Below, in pieces: positions 27,770-38,120 of a DNA stretch of 64,000 nucleotides. Made by a program: the position numbers and the translations under genes. This DNA is from Flavobacteriales bacterium UBA952 (GTDB taxonomy: Bacteria > Bacteroidota > Bacteroidia > Flavobacteriales_D > Crocinitomicaceae): the NCBI GenBank assembly GCA_905182495.1, contig CAJJBU010000014.1, positions 1-64,000 on the forward strand. Reading direction: 5' to 3'. The notes beneath the pieces are model-generated. The model was not told the DNA's origin, ran no database searches, and was given only the letters and a program-made list of their open reading frames with translations. Numbering within the stretch: position 1 is the stretch's first letter; every line of letters begins with the position of its first letter.

Positions 27770-30700
27770 ATGAATACTCATTTCCTTAAAAAAAGAAAAT
27801 TCTGGGCGCGCTTGCTAAGCGCTGTTCTTTTGCTTCCGGTACTGATTTTTAGTGTTCTACTGCTCTTTATATACCTCAAGCAAGATCAAATCATTCAGTC
27901 TGAAATAGATGCATTAAACAAGGGGCACAATGGGCAGGTATTCATAGGGGACATACATCTAGAGCCTTTTAAGAGCTTTCCTTACCTTTCTATTAAGGTC
28001 GATAATGTGCGAGTCACGGAGTTTAAGGGTAAAGGTGCTGAAGAGATCTTAAATGTAGAAGACATTTATGCCGGTTTTAATTTATGGGATCTTTTGAGTG
28101 GACGTTTTGACATTCAATACCTACTCATAGAGAATGGGGTTTTTAACCTCGTATTACATAAAGATGGAACAACCAACCTCCAAAATGCGCTTGCAACTTC
28201 AGGTGAGAAGGGAGTCGAAGAACCCATGGATATACATTTAAAAAACATTGAGCTTAGAAACCTTGATGTACATAAGTTGGATGAAGCAACCAATGTGGAT
28301 GTCGAAACTTTTATTTATTCTGCGGATGGCGGTTTTAAAACAGAAGGTCAACTCATTAATGCACATATTGATACCGAATTCGAATTGAATGTTATCGATG
28401 ATGGTGACTCTACTTATATCAACCACAAACATTTTGAATTTCACACCGACATCACCCTCAATGAAAAAGAAGGGTTGCTTGTCTTAAAACCTTCCGGAAT
28501 TCGTATGGAACACGGAGATTTTAATATTGAAGGGTCAATAGATGTAAAGAATGACCTAACATTGGACCTTGATATAAAGGGAACGAAACCCAACTTTGAT
28601 ATGCTTATTGCCTTTGCACCACAGGATCTGATTCCCGTATTAGAGCGTTATAAAAATGCAGGGAATATTTATTTTAATGCCATCATTCAAGGACCGACGC
28701 TTCATGGTGCTATGCCTTTTATAGATGTGAATTTTGGCGCAAGTGAAGCCTTTCTTGAAAACACAGGAGAAGGCAAAATCATAGATGATATGGGGTTTGA
28801 GGGCCACTTCACAAATGGAAAAAAACGTAACTTAAAAACGATGGAGTTCTCCCTGACCGGTATGACCGCAAAATTAGAAACAGGTCGTTTTTTGGGATCC
28901 GTATCTGTCATCAATTTCGAAGAACCCGAAGTTGATATGCAGCTGAATGCAGACTTCAACCTTGAGTTTTTAACACGCTTCTTGAGTTTGAGTGGGGTAA
29001 AAGCCACTGGGAGTGCCGAGCTTGAGATGAGGTTTCATGATATCGTAGATCTAGACAATCCTGAGCTTGCGTTAAACGACCTAAACCAAGCCTATTTCAG
29101 TGAGTTGAAAATCCAGAACCTCTCTCTACAATCAACAGATTTACCCGTGCCCTTAGAAAACCTAGATATGCATCTGATTATGAAGGGTAAAAAAGCAGAG
29201 CTTGATTTGTTCGAGATGAAATTCGGAAATTCCGACCTGTCAATCCAAGGATATCTTTCAGACCTTCCTTCAATTGTACATCATACCAATATCCCTGTTG
29301 ACGCTCACCTAGAAATAGAATCTAAGGTTCTCGATCTCGCCGAAATCACAGACTACTCAAAAAAGGACAGTACAGGGATTGATGAACGCATTAAGGGCCT
29401 AAGTCTGGGGCTTTCATTTAGCTCATCAGCTAGAGCATTTACGGAGTCTAAAAACCTTCCGGTTGGAGAGTTTTTCATTGACAATCTTCATGCCCAGCTC
29501 AAGCATTACCCTCACGAATTACATGATTTCCATGCGGATATAATGGTAGGGGACCGAGACTTGAGAATCAAGGAATTCACGGGGTACATTGATGATTCGG
29601 ATTTTCATTTTAATGGAATGGCACACGATTATGGGTTTTGGATGCGAGAGGTACTCGATGGGGATGTTGATTTAGACATTACCTTAAGCTCTGACCTACT
29701 TCGACTAGAAGACGTGTTCTCCTATAGAGGGGAAAACTTTGTGCCTGAAGATTACCGCCACGAGGAAGTTGATCACCTGGTTCTTCACGTGAACTCAAGC
29801 ATGCATTATAAAGCATCTAAGCTCCACTCTATAGACCTTGATCTAGATCGACTCAATGCAAAGATGCATGTACATCCAATGCGTTTTGAAGATTTTAAAG
29901 GCCGCTTTCATTATGAAGACGACCACCTTATGATCGAAAATCTCCATGGAAAAATTGGACACACGGCTTTTGATATCGATATGAATTACTACTTAGGGAA
30001 AAATTCCGAAATCAGAAAAAGAGACAACCACTTTGGGCTCAAAGCAAATTATATTGACTTTGACCAGCTCTTTAATTTTAACCTGACCCGGCCATCCGAA
30101 ACTTTATCGACACCACCTGAAAAGAACAAAGCACAGTCTACAGCAGACGTTGAAGAACATGCAGATGCCTTCAATCTTTATGAACTCCCTTTTACCGATA
30201 TGACCTTTGATATTGATGTTGGACATTTCATCTATCACCGCATCGACTTACAAAATATACACACTCGCTTACGCACGAGTCATAACCATTACATCTATGT
30301 TGATACACTAGATCTAAATGCTGCAGGCGGAAATATAACAATGACGGGTTATTTTAACGGAAGTGATCCAAAGCACATTTATCTAAAACCAGACCTTCGG
30401 TTTAGAAATGTCGATCTCGACAAACTCCTTTTTAAATTTGAAAATTTCGGGCAAGACGCCATTGTCTCTGAGAACCTACACGGAAAACTAACCGCTGATA
30501 TAAAAGGTAAAATAAGAATGTACCCAGATATGATTCCAGACATCGACCAATCAGAAATTCATATGAATGTACAGGTTTTAGATGGACGGCTTGAAAACTA
30601 TGAGTACATGCTTTTACTGTTCCGATTATCTAGGAGATAAGGACCTCTCTTCAGTTCGATTTGACACCCTCCAAAACCACATGGATATTAAAAATGGCCA

Positions 30701-30995
30701 GCTAACGATTCCCAATATGACCATCGAATCGACGATTGGACATTTCGAATTATCTGGCAAACAGGATATGAATTTTAATATGGAGTACTTTATCAGAATT
30801 CCCTGGGCTGTTATAAAAGAAGGTGCGCGTTATACTGTTTTTGGTAATAAAAAAACAGCAGATGGCCAAACAGGTGATGACGAAATTATTGAAGTAGACC
30901 CGAACAAAAAGGTGCGCTACTTAAACCTAAAAATCCATGGTAATATGGAGGATTATAAAATCACTCTCGGTAAAGGGAAAAAACGAATGCGCTGA
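27770..30995 (+). pseudogene. AsmA-family protein, frameshifted near the 3' end as read
   Basis: A very large AsmA-like protein (about 1,070 residues when restored) with a single N-terminal membrane helix (about 10-35) and a long repetitive beta-rich body, as in inner-membrane proteins proposed to bridge lipids to the outer membrane. N-terminal hallmark: Phe-Lys-Ser-Phe-Pro-Tyr-Leu-Ser-Ile-Lys-Val-Asp-Asn-Val. The first frame ends at 30640, but the C-terminal AsmA region (Gly-Arg-Leu-Glu-Asn-Tyr-Glu ... Asp-Tyr-Leu-Gly-Asp-Lys) goes on in another frame to 30995. Removing one T near 30620-30622 restores it. The body is His/Asp-rich. The start is ATG 27770, since the GTG at 27713 adds an unrelated extension. 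Confidence 0.75.
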
Positions 30996-31076
30996 TTAAG
31001 AAATATAAAAGTCAATAATTACTTGAACAATAAAGAGCTTCCCTTTTTATTAGGATAAGACAAATTCGAATTAAGC

Positions 31077-31946
31077 ATGAAAAAACGAAGCATAAAAAAA
31101 ATAATCCCTGCTCAACGCGTCAATATGGGCGGGCATCTTTTAGACCAGCCACTTCCCGTTCAAGGCGTAGAGATGATTGATCCTTTTTTATTAATACATC
31201 ATTGGAATGAACCTCTAGCTAAGGGGGGGCGGCAAAGTGAATTAGGTGTAGGGCCACATCCACATAGAGGGTTCTCTCCTGTTACGTTTATTTTTAAGGG
31301 AAGTGTTCGGCACCAAGACTCTATAGGTAATACCGCTGTTATTTCTTCGGGAGGAACACAATGGATGCATGCAGGAAATGGCATCGTACATAGCGAACGT
31401 CCCGGTATTGAATTAGTCAAAAACGGGGGTGAGCAGGAGTTTATTCAATTCTGGGTCAATACACCCGCTAAATATAAAATGGAGGCGCCCTACTACTTGC
31501 CCATTACTGCCGAGGATACCCCAGAGATCAAGACCGAAAAATCAACTATTGGCGTTGTTGCTGGAGAGTTTGAAACACTTAAAGGGCCAGCAAAAACGTA
31601 CAGCCCCCAGACCCTGCTCCGCGGTGAAGCACAAGCAGGAGCAATCTTAAACCTTTCTTTTCCACCGAACTACAACGTTTTGCTTTACTTACTCGATGGC
31701 AGCCTATCTGTTGATGGCAAGAAAGCCCGAGTAAAAGATCTTATTTGGTTCAATAACGACGGCGAAGGGATCAATATTCATATTGAGGAGCAGACACGAT
31801 TCATCGTGCTTTCCGGCGAGCCAATTAATGAACCCGTCGCTTCTTATGGCCCTTTTGTAATGAATACGCAGCAGGAATTGCAACAGGCCGTTAATGATTT
31901 CCAAAATGGAAGTATGGGAGATCTCGAGGAGACTTTTGAGTCTTAA
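31077..31946 (+). CDS. pirin family protein
   Basis: A 289-residue bicupin. The N-terminal cupin carries the pirin metal ligands: His-Pro-His-Arg-Gly-Phe (about 61-66) and, about 40 residues later, His-Ser-Glu in Gly-Ile-Val-His-Ser-Glu-Arg-Pro. Ligand set His-His-His-Glu is complete, so iron binding and quercetinase-like dioxygenase activity are possible, though cellular roles in bacteria vary. The C-terminal cupin (Gln-Thr-Leu-Leu-Arg-Gly, Tyr-Leu-Leu-Asp-Gly-Ser-Leu) is intact. It lies 81 bases after asmA. Confidence 0.92.
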   Translation: MKKRSIKKIIPAQRVNMGGHLLDQPLPVQGVEMIDPFLLIHHWNEPLAKGGRQSELGVGPHPHRGFSPVTFIFKGSVRHQDSIGNTAVISSGGTQWMHAGNGIVHSERPGIELVKNGGEQEFIQFWVNTPAKYKMEAPYYLPITAEDTPEIKTEKSTIGVVAGEFETLKGPAKTYSPQTLLRGEAQAGAILNLSFPPNYNVLLYLLDGSLSVDGKKARVKDLIWFNNDGEGINIHIEEQTRFIVLSGEPINEPVASYGPFVMNTQQELQQAVNDFQNGSMGDLEETFES

Positions 31947-32045
31947 TTCTGAGTTCTTAGGCGCTCCTACAATTGTCTTTAATCAGAGAATCCTACTTAT
32001 ATTTACGAATATTACTTCAGAAAAGAAAACTACAAAATATAAATT

Positions 32046-33107
32046 ATGGGATTTTTAGATCATATTATTTTAGACAATTCAATTAAAGATTGGTCCATTT
32101 CTCTTGGGATTATTCTTGCAGCGTTTATCGCAACAAAGGTGGTGTATTGGTTTATTTCTAATATTATTAAAAGACTCACCTCTAAAACAAAAACAAATCT
32201 TGACGATGTATTAATTGAAAAGCTAGAAAAACCGATTCAATATTCAATATTGATTTTGGGTTACTGGATTGCGATACACTACCTAAATATTGCCAACGAT
32301 TCCTTAATTGCCTTTTTAGAAGGTGTTGCTTCTTTGGCTACAGTGTTAACCTTAACATCCATCGCCTCGAAAGTTTTTGATGCCTTGGTTACTGAAATCG
32401 TTTTGCCTTATGTCGAAAAAAGTGAGGGGGGTGGCGATAATTATATGCTCCCTATTCTCTCAAAAACAGTGAAGGCCGTTATTTGGACCTTTGGCGTTGT
32501 GATTGGCTTAGATAATATTGGTTTTGATATTACGGCTATGATTGCTGGCCTTGGAATTGGTGGCTTGGCTTTGGCTTTGGCTGCACAAGATTCCGTGAAA
32601 AACATTTTTGCCGGCGTCATGATTTTCCTAGACAAACCTTTTAAGATAAAAGACCGGATTCAGATTCAGGAATTTGATGGAGTCGTTGAAGAAGTAGGCT
32701 TAAGAAGTACAAGGATTCGAACTTTAGACGGTAGAATAGTAACCATTCCTAACAGCACATTTACAGACAATAGTGTGGTAAACGTAACCTCTCAACCCGC
32801 TTTAAAAATAGTTTTAAACTTAGGTTTAACCTATGATACCGATGAGGTCGGTATGCAAAAAGCTGTAGATGTTTTGCGACAAATTGTTGTGGATAATGCG
32901 GCTATTTTAGAAGCTGATTGTTCCGCTGGTTTCAAAGACTTTGGAGACTTCTCTTTAGGAATTCTATTTATCTATTACGTCAAACCAGAGGCACATTGGT
33001 TAGATTCTCAAAACGATATAAGCAAAGAGGTCCTCAAGCGATTTGCAGAAGCAAAACTAGACTTTGCCTTCCCAACCCAGACATTACTTAATAAGGCGAT
33101 CGATTAA
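32046..33107 (+). CDS. mechanosensitive ion channel family protein (MscS type)
   Basis: A 353-residue inner-membrane channel: several N-terminal helices (about 15-130), then the pore helix region with Gly-Leu-Gly-Ile-Gly-Gly-Leu-Ala-Leu-Ala-Leu-Ala-Ala-Gln-Asp (about 169-183), the beta domain (Asp-Lys-Pro-Phe-Lys-Ile-Lys-Asp-Arg-Ile), Val-Glu-Glu-Val-Gly-Leu-Arg-Ser-Thr-Arg-Ile-Arg-Thr and Ile-Pro-Asn-Ser (about 239-242). It should open on hypo-osmotic shock. A weak promoter box TATATTTA (31998-32005) lies upstream. Confidence 0.94.
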   Translation: MGFLDHIILDNSIKDWSISLGIILAAFIATKVVYWFISNIIKRLTSKTKTNLDDVLIEKLEKPIQYSILILGYWIAIHYLNIANDSLIAFLEGVASLATVLTLTSIASKVFDALVTEIVLPYVEKSEGGGDNYMLPILSKTVKAVIWTFGVVIGLDNIGFDITAMIAGLGIGGLALALAAQDSVKNIFAGVMIFLDKPFKIKDRIQIQEFDGVVEEVGLRSTRIRTLDGRIVTIPNSTFTDNSVVNVTSQPALKIVLNLGLTYDTDEVGMQKAVDVLRQIVVDNAAILEADCSAGFKDFGDFSLGILFIYYVKPEAHWLDSQNDISKEVLKRFAEAKLDFAFPTQTLLNKAID

Positions 33108-33243
33108 AAAAATGCTTTTTAGAGTCTCCTGAATTTATGGGTTTTAAGGTTTCCTTAGACAAGTATTGCTTGTTTAAATTTCAAGAAATACTTCTATTCA
33201 CTTATTTACTATACAGCTAAAAAAATTAAAAACAGACTTAAAG

Positions 33244-34635
33244 CTAATGCCCAAGCATTTTTGAAGGGTCAACGATTGCGTCATAATCGGCTTCAGAAAC
33301 ATGTCCTAAGGTAATTGCGGCTTCCCTTAAAGTCGTTCCTTTTTTATGTGCAAATTTTGCGATTTCGGCAGCTTTATAATACCCGATTTTTGTGTTTAAG
33401 GCAGTAACTAGCATCAAAGAGTTTTCCAAATGCATTTTTAGTATGGGTTCATTTGCCTTGATCCCAACAATACAATTATCAGTAAAGGACTGACATGCAT
33501 CACCAATTAATCTTGCAGATTCAAGAACATTTTTAGCCATGACAGGTTTAAAAACATTGAGTTCAAAATGACCATTCGATCCTGCAATTGAAACAGTAAC
33601 ATCATTGCCCATTACTTGGGCACAAACCATGGTTAATGCTTCTGGTTGGGTTGGGTTAACCTTCCCCGGCATAATAGAAGAGCCTGGCTCATTGTCTGGA
33701 ATCACTAATTCTCCAATTCCACATCGTGGTCCTGATGACAACATGCGAATATCATTACCGATCTTCATTAAAGAAACCGCAGCTCTCTTTAAGGCAGAAG
33801 ACAATTCCACCATAGCATCATGCGCTGCAAGAGCCTCAAATTTATTCGCTGCAGTTACAAAGGGAAGACCAGTGAATTCTGCAATTTTCGCAGCGACCAA
33901 GACATCGTATCCTTTTGGTGTATTCAGGCCTGTACCAACCGCTGTTCCTCCTAATGCGATCTCCCTAATCGCAAATAACGCGTTGTTTATAGCGCGTTCT
34001 GCATGATCCAACTGTGCTACATAACCGCTGAACTCTTGGCCCAAAGTAAGGGGGGTCGCATCCATAAAATGAGTTCGACCTGTCTTTACAATATCCTTAA
34101 ACTCTACCACTTTTTTCCCTAAAGCTGATCTCAGGTTTTTTATTCCCGGCAAGGTGATTTCTACAATTTGTTTGTATGCTGCTATATGCATTGCAGTAGG
34201 AAATGTGTCGTTTGAAGATTGGCTCTTATTCACGTCATCATTAGGATTAAGTACTTTTTTACTATCCGTTAACGCACCACCTTGAAGAACATGACCCCGA
34301 TTTGCGATGACTTCGTTACAATTCATGTTGGATTGAGTTCCAGAACCCGTTTGCCATACAACAAGTGGAAATTCATGGTCATGCATTCCTGAAATAATCT
34401 CATCGCAGACCTTAGAAATCAGTTCTTTTTTAGAGGCATCAAGCACCCCAAGTTCAGCATTAGTATGTGCTGCAGCTTTTTTAAGGTATGCAAAAGCATG
34501 CACAATCTCAATAGGCATTGATCCAGGTTCGCCTATCTTAAAATTGTTTCTTGAACGTTCCGTTTGAGCCCCCCAATAGCGAGATGAAGGGACCTTTACC
34601 TCCCCCATTGTATCTTTTTCTATTCTATATTCCAT
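33244..34635 (-). CDS. fumC: class II fumarate hydratase
   Basis: A 463-residue TCA-cycle enzyme that interconverts fumarate and malate without an iron-sulphur cluster. Diagnostic segments: Gly-Ser-Gly-Thr-Gln-Ser-Asn-Met-Asn near 98, the His-Phe-Met-Asp-Ala-Thr-Pro region near 188, and the fumarate lyase signature [11 protein letters not shown] near 320. Full length for the family. The promoter reads from 34686-34693 on the minus strand, face to face with one for the small membrane protein on the plus strand. Confidence 0.97.
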   Translation of the reverse strand: MEYRIEKDTMGEVKVPSSRYWGAQTERSRNNFKIGEPGSMPIEIVHAFAYLKKAAAHTNAELGVLDASKKELISKVCDEIISGMHDHEFPLVVWQTGSGTQSNMNCNEVIANRGHVLQGGALTDSKKVLNPNDDVNKSQSSNDTFPTAMHIAAYKQIVEITLPGIKNLRSALGKKVVEFKDIVKTGRTHFMDATPLTLGQEFSGYVAQLDHAERAINNALFAIREIALGGTAVGTGLNTPKGYDVLVAAKIAEFTGLPFVTAANKFEALAAHDAMVELSSALKRAAVSLMKIGNDIRMLSSGPRCGIGELVIPDNEPGSSIMPGKVNPTQPEALTMVCAQVMGNDVTVSIAGSNGHFELNVFKPVMAKNVLESARLIGDACQSFTDNCIVGIKANEPILKMHLENSLMLVTALNTKIGYYKAAEIAKFAHKKGTTLREAAITLGHVSEADYDAIVDPSKMLGH

Positions 34636-34664
34636 TTTATAATGAATTATTTACATTAATTTTT

Positions 34665-34693
34665 TAATTTTGCTACAGCGTACAGCAAAAATA
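34665..34693. promoter_or_regulatory. overlapping bidirectional promoter with dyad TTTTGCT-N9-AGCAAAA
   Basis: TAATTTTG (34665-34672, plus) and TATTTTTG (34686-34693, read on minus) are both exact -7 boxes. They sit in a 7-base inverted repeat, so the two expected start points fall within a few bases of each other at about 34679. One serves fumC, the other the 51-codon gene at 34701. Confidence 0.55.
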
Positions 34694-34700
34694 ACAGAAC

Positions 34701-34856
34701 ATGAGCACTTTCGGTATAGTTTTATTTCTTTTAATTGGAGGCATGGCCTTTTGGATGTTATTATTCTTAATGGGATTCATTCTCCCATATTGGATTACGC
34801 TTGGTCTTTTTGAGCAACTTCGTCCAAAAAGAGTTCTTGACGAAGAGGAAAAGTAA
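34701..34856 (+). CDS. 51-residue membrane protein, unknown function
   Basis: Starts at ATG 34701 and ends at TAA 34854-34856. It encodes one long or two short membrane helices (about residues 4-40, rich in Leu, Gly, Met and Phe) and a charged tail ending Asp-Glu-Glu-Glu-Lys. It has its own exact -7 box 29 bases upstream and codon use like its neighbours, which supports expression. It is divergent from fumC. No homologue recognised; a single-protein membrane partner is the most that can be said. Confidence 0.6.
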   Translation: MSTFGIVLFLLIGGMAFWMLLFLMGFILPYWITLGLFEQLRPKRVLDEEEK

Positions 34857-35008
34857 ACCTCCTTTTTAATCATTCTGTTTTCTTTGAGTCCACTAGAATG
34901 ATTCGGTTATGACCTGGCAATCTGTGCTCCCGATTTATGTATTAAATAATAAGATCTGACGTAGGTAGGGCTAAATCCAAAAATTTTTCTTGGCATCTCA
35001 CCATCATA

Positions 35009-35024
35009 TTTTGTTCAAACAAAA
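35009..35024. promoter_or_regulatory. inverted repeat TTTTGTT-CA-AACAAAA upstream of tryptophan dioxygenase
   Basis: A 7-base perfect dyad with a 2-base centre, 41 bases before the ATG at 35066. It overlaps TATTTTG, close to a -7 box. It may be an operator; no regulator gene is nearby. Confidence 0.35.
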
Positions 35025-35065
35025 TAACTAACTTCGAATTATCATTATATCTGAATTACAAGTAA

Positions 35066-36082
35066 ATGGAGATTACCCCTGAAATCAAGCAGCGATTAGA
35101 ACAGTTAAGTAACAAATATGCTGCTATAGGACAAGACTTAGTTTCCTATCTAGACGGATTGATTTACGCCAACCCATTGAATTATTGGGACTATATCGAA
35201 GTAGAAGCTCTGCTGAGTTTACAAAAACCGAAAACGGATTATCCCGACGAAAAAATATTTATCGTTTACCATCAAATTACGGAACTTTACTTCAACTTAA
35301 TTATTCATGAGATCGATCAAATTTGCCGTAATGGAAAAGTGATATCAGAAACGGGACAAGATTTAGGTTGGAATGAAAAGCTAAGTACTGATTTCTTTAT
35401 TTCTAGACTGAAGCGTTGTAACATGTATTTCACTACGCTTACGAGCTCCTTTGACGTCATGCGTTTCGGTATGGAAAAAGAGCAATTCACCAAATTTCGA
35501 ATGTCTCTTTTATCATCAAGTGGGTTTCAGACTGCAGCATATCGGCGTATAGAAATTGCTTGTACCGATCTTAAATATCTTGTGTACGAAAAAGAACGGG
35601 AACGTTTGAAAGATTCTGATTTCCATGAGCAGCTTGACAACGTCTACTGGAGAAGAGGCGCTATTGTTGAAGAAACTGGACAAAAGGCACTAACTCTTAA
35701 GGATTTCGAAGACAAATACCTTCAAGAGTTTCATGACTTTGCCGATACCTATCAACCCATGAATCTATGGAAAAAGTTCTCTAGCCTTTCAGAATCAGAC
35801 CGCAAAAACCCATCGCTATTAAAGGAGCTAAGAGAGCTTGATATAAATATCAATGTGAACTGGCCCTTGGCACACTATAAAACGGCTGTGCATTATCTAG
35901 CGAGAGGAACTGGCGATGAAAAAGGAACCGGCGGCACCAATTGGCAGAAATATTTACCTCCACGTTTTCAAAGAAGAATATTTTATCCTGAGCTATGGAA
36001 CGACCAAGAAAAACAAGATTGGGGTAAAAAATGGGTGAATGAGGTATTATCCGATCAAATCAAAACGGGTTCCAAGATCTAA
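35066..36082 (+). CDS. tryptophan 2,3-dioxygenase family protein
   Basis: A 338-residue haem dioxygenase, longer than most bacterial enzymes (about 280) and nearer the long form with an insertion. It opens the indole ring of tryptophan to N-formylkynurenine. The signature Val-Tyr-His-Gln-Ile-Thr-Glu-Leu-Tyr-Phe at about 74-83 holds the substrate-site His; Phe-Arg-Met-Ser-Leu-Leu-Ser-Ser-Ser-Gly-Phe-Gln lies near 150, and the proximal haem His is likely in His-Tyr-Lys-Thr-Ala-Val-His-Tyr-Leu near 270. No other kynurenine-pathway gene is in the window. Confidence 0.9.
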   Translation: MEITPEIKQRLEQLSNKYAAIGQDLVSYLDGLIYANPLNYWDYIEVEALLSLQKPKTDYPDEKIFIVYHQITELYFNLIIHEIDQICRNGKVISETGQDLGWNEKLSTDFFISRLKRCNMYFTTLTSSFDVMRFGMEKEQFTKFRMSLLSSSGFQTAAYRRIEIACTDLKYLVYEKERERLKDSDFHEQLDNVYWRRGAIVEETGQKALTLKDFEDKYLQEFHDFADTYQPMNLWKKFSSLSESDRKNPSLLKELRELDININVNWPLAHYKTAVHYLARGTGDEKGTGGTNWQKYLPPRFQRRIFYPELWNDQEKQDWGKKWVNEVLSDQIKTGSKI

Positions 36083-36112
36083 AAAAGCCATAAAAGAGAG
36101 CCTTTTGTTTAT

Positions 36113-37804
36113 TTACTGAATGGGTTTTAAATATGCTCTAGATAAATCAAGAATTCCAAATGAGTTTACCTGAGCACCGCGCAGTCTTAGATTAATGACA
36201 ACAACTAAGTCTTCAAAATACAAAGGCACAATTGGGGCCTCTCTGTTTAAAATATTAACGCAAGAATTGAAATATTCATTACGTTTCGATGGATCCTCCT
36301 CCCCTCTTGATGCATCTAAATTATTATCAAACTCTTTATTACTAAAGTTGTTCATGTTTAAGGTTCGAACTTCTTTGTTTTTTGAATAATACGGCATTAA
36401 AAAAGATTCTGCGTCGGGATAATCTGAAATATAAGCCGTCTTCCACATGGCTGCTTCACCTTTTTCAATCATGTTCATTTTATCCATAAAGCTGACATGA
36501 ACTAATTTTAATTGTAAGTTTAAGTTTTTATCAAGGTGGTTTACCAAGCTATTGCACCATTGGTCTTCAGGTGAGCCTTCTATAGAATTAACATAAAAAG
36601 AAATTGTATCTCCTATTTTATAACTACTCTTTCGAAGATGACTTTTTGCCAAACGCATATTATAAGGATTCATCGTTCGGCCCGTATAACTAAAAAAGGG
36701 GACTGAGGGAAGGACGCCTAGTTCCGCGGGGGAACCCTCACCGTATAGAAATTCTCGGCATATTTGTTGACGATCTACAGCATGATAAATCGCCCTGCGG
36801 AGGTTGGGGTCATTAAATGGAGGTCGGCTACAATCAAATTCTAAATAATTTACTTTTAAGCCCTTTTTATACTGAACCTTATGTAATATGTTCTTTCCTT
36901 CCTGAGCGTCTATAAGGGTTCCGAATAGGGAGTTGATTTCATTAATCGGTATTGAAGAAAGCAAGTCCGTATTTTGAGAAGCGAAAGACTTAAAAATATC
37001 TTGGCCCACTTTTTTAAATTTTATAGTCAGTGTGTCTAAAAAAGGTAACGCATTATTATACGAGTCACGTTTCCAATATTTCGGGTTTCTAGTAAACAAC
37101 AAATTCGCTTTTGTTTTTTGATTAAAAATAAAGGGACCAGTTCCAATGGGGTGTTCGGGTATTTTTTCGCCATAAAAATCATAAGCGCGCCGAGAGATAA
37201 CAGAAAGGCTTTGATGGGTTAAGATTTTCAATATCGTCTGGGTCGAATCAAGAAGGCTCAACCTTAAAACTGAATCAGAGAGCACCTTAACCCCGCTGAC
37301 ACCTTGGTTAAAATCACATCCCTTATCCTTTGTAAATTCCGCAGCTCCCATTATTTTTGACGTCAAAAGATGTCCTTGACGATTCAGATGATGAGAAGAG
37401 CATGCAAAGTCTATTGTGAATTTCACATCCGTTGCAGTTAAGCGGCCAAAGCCGTTATTAAAACAAGGGTCTGGGTGAAAATAAACTCCATTTCTTATTT
37501 TTAAATCAACATATGAGTTATCTGTAGAAAACGCATAGTCCTTGATTAGATTGGAAACCAACTTCTGGTCTTCTTCATTATATGCTAGTAGGGTTTCAAA
37601 TACGGGAGCAGAAGCTCTTTGATCATACATTGACACGCCTGCCATAGGAAATATTGGTCCTGTTTTTTCCGAAGCATAATAAGCCACATTTCCACCATAA
37701 ACACGGCCCCCTTTTGCGATGAGCTTTGTTTCTTCTTCAGGAGTAGTGCATGCCGATAGTATAAAAAAAAGAAATACCATTAAATTGAAAGAAAGTCTTG
37801 ACAT
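36113..37804 (-). CDS. ABC transporter substrate-binding protein, peptide/nickel type (SBP family 5), lipoprotein
   Basis: A 563-residue lipoprotein (lipobox Leu-Ser-Ala-Cys, Cys19) with the OppA/DppA fold: Asn-Gly-Val-Tyr-Phe-His-Pro-Asp near 105, Gly-Thr-Gly-Pro-Phe near 223, Arg-Arg-Ala-Ile-Tyr-His-Ala-Val-Asp-Arg near 338. It should bind oligopeptides or similar ligands in the periplasm. No permease or ATPase genes are adjacent, so the partner genes must be elsewhere. It converges on the tryptophan dioxygenase gene with a 30-base gap. Confidence 0.9.
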   Translation of the reverse strand: MSRLSFNLMVFLFFILSACTTPEEETKLIAKGGRVYGGNVAYYASEKTGPIFPMAGVSMYDQRASAPVFETLLAYNEEDQKLVSNLIKDYAFSTDNSYVDLKIRNGVYFHPDPCFNNGFGRLTATDVKFTIDFACSSHHLNRQGHLLTSKIMGAAEFTKDKGCDFNQGVSGVKVLSDSVLRLSLLDSTQTILKILTHQSLSVISRRAYDFYGEKIPEHPIGTGPFIFNQKTKANLLFTRNPKYWKRDSYNNALPFLDTLTIKFKKVGQDIFKSFASQNTDLLSSIPINEINSLFGTLIDAQEGKNILHKVQYKKGLKVNYLEFDCSRPPFNDPNLRRAIYHAVDRQQICREFLYGEGSPAELGVLPSVPFFSYTGRTMNPYNMRLAKSHLRKSSYKIGDTISFYVNSIEGSPEDQWCNSLVNHLDKNLNLQLKLVHVSFMDKMNMIEKGEAAMWKTAYISDYPDAESFLMPYYSKNKEVRTLNMNNFSNKEFDNNLDASRGEEDPSKRNEYFNSCVNILNREAPIVPLYFEDLVVVINLRLRGAQVNSFGILDLSRAYLKPIQ

Positions 37805-38041
37805 TTAGTTCGAAATTCTGATTATCGGTTCTTTTTGTACACCAAATTTATTTCTTAAACTTAAATAATATAAACCATTTGAGTGGGGGGAAAGGTCAAT
37901 AAAATCAGTTTCAAATTTCGAGGGCATTCGTTTTTCCTGGCGACTACGTATTTGAATCGTCTGATAACCAAGGCTTAAATAGATAATCCCTTTAGGTGGA
38001 TTTAGAGGGGTTCGAAATTTTTTAGGTCCTGAAATTATCCT
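37805..38041 (-). pseudogene. fragment resembling the C-terminal end of a T9SS-sorted protein
   Basis: An open frame of 78 codons with no usable start, whose stop (37805-37807) directly abuts the ATG of the substrate-binding protein. Its end reads like a sorting domain: Ile-Asp-Leu-Ser-Pro-His-Ser-Asn-Gly-Leu-Tyr-Tyr-Leu-Ser-Leu, then Pro-Ile-Ile-Arg-Ile-Ser-Asn. A TAG at 38042-38044 blocks it upstream. Another frame upstream could supply a TTG start with a frame change near 38025, but the evidence is weak. It may be a decayed gene or one more frameshifted gene. Confidence 0.35.
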
Positions 38042-38120
38042 CTAGAATGCTATAAAACTTCAGTTGCAACGCAAGTGGAAAGGAAAGGTAACAAGGTTTT
38101 CAATGCCACTAGAGGTATTG

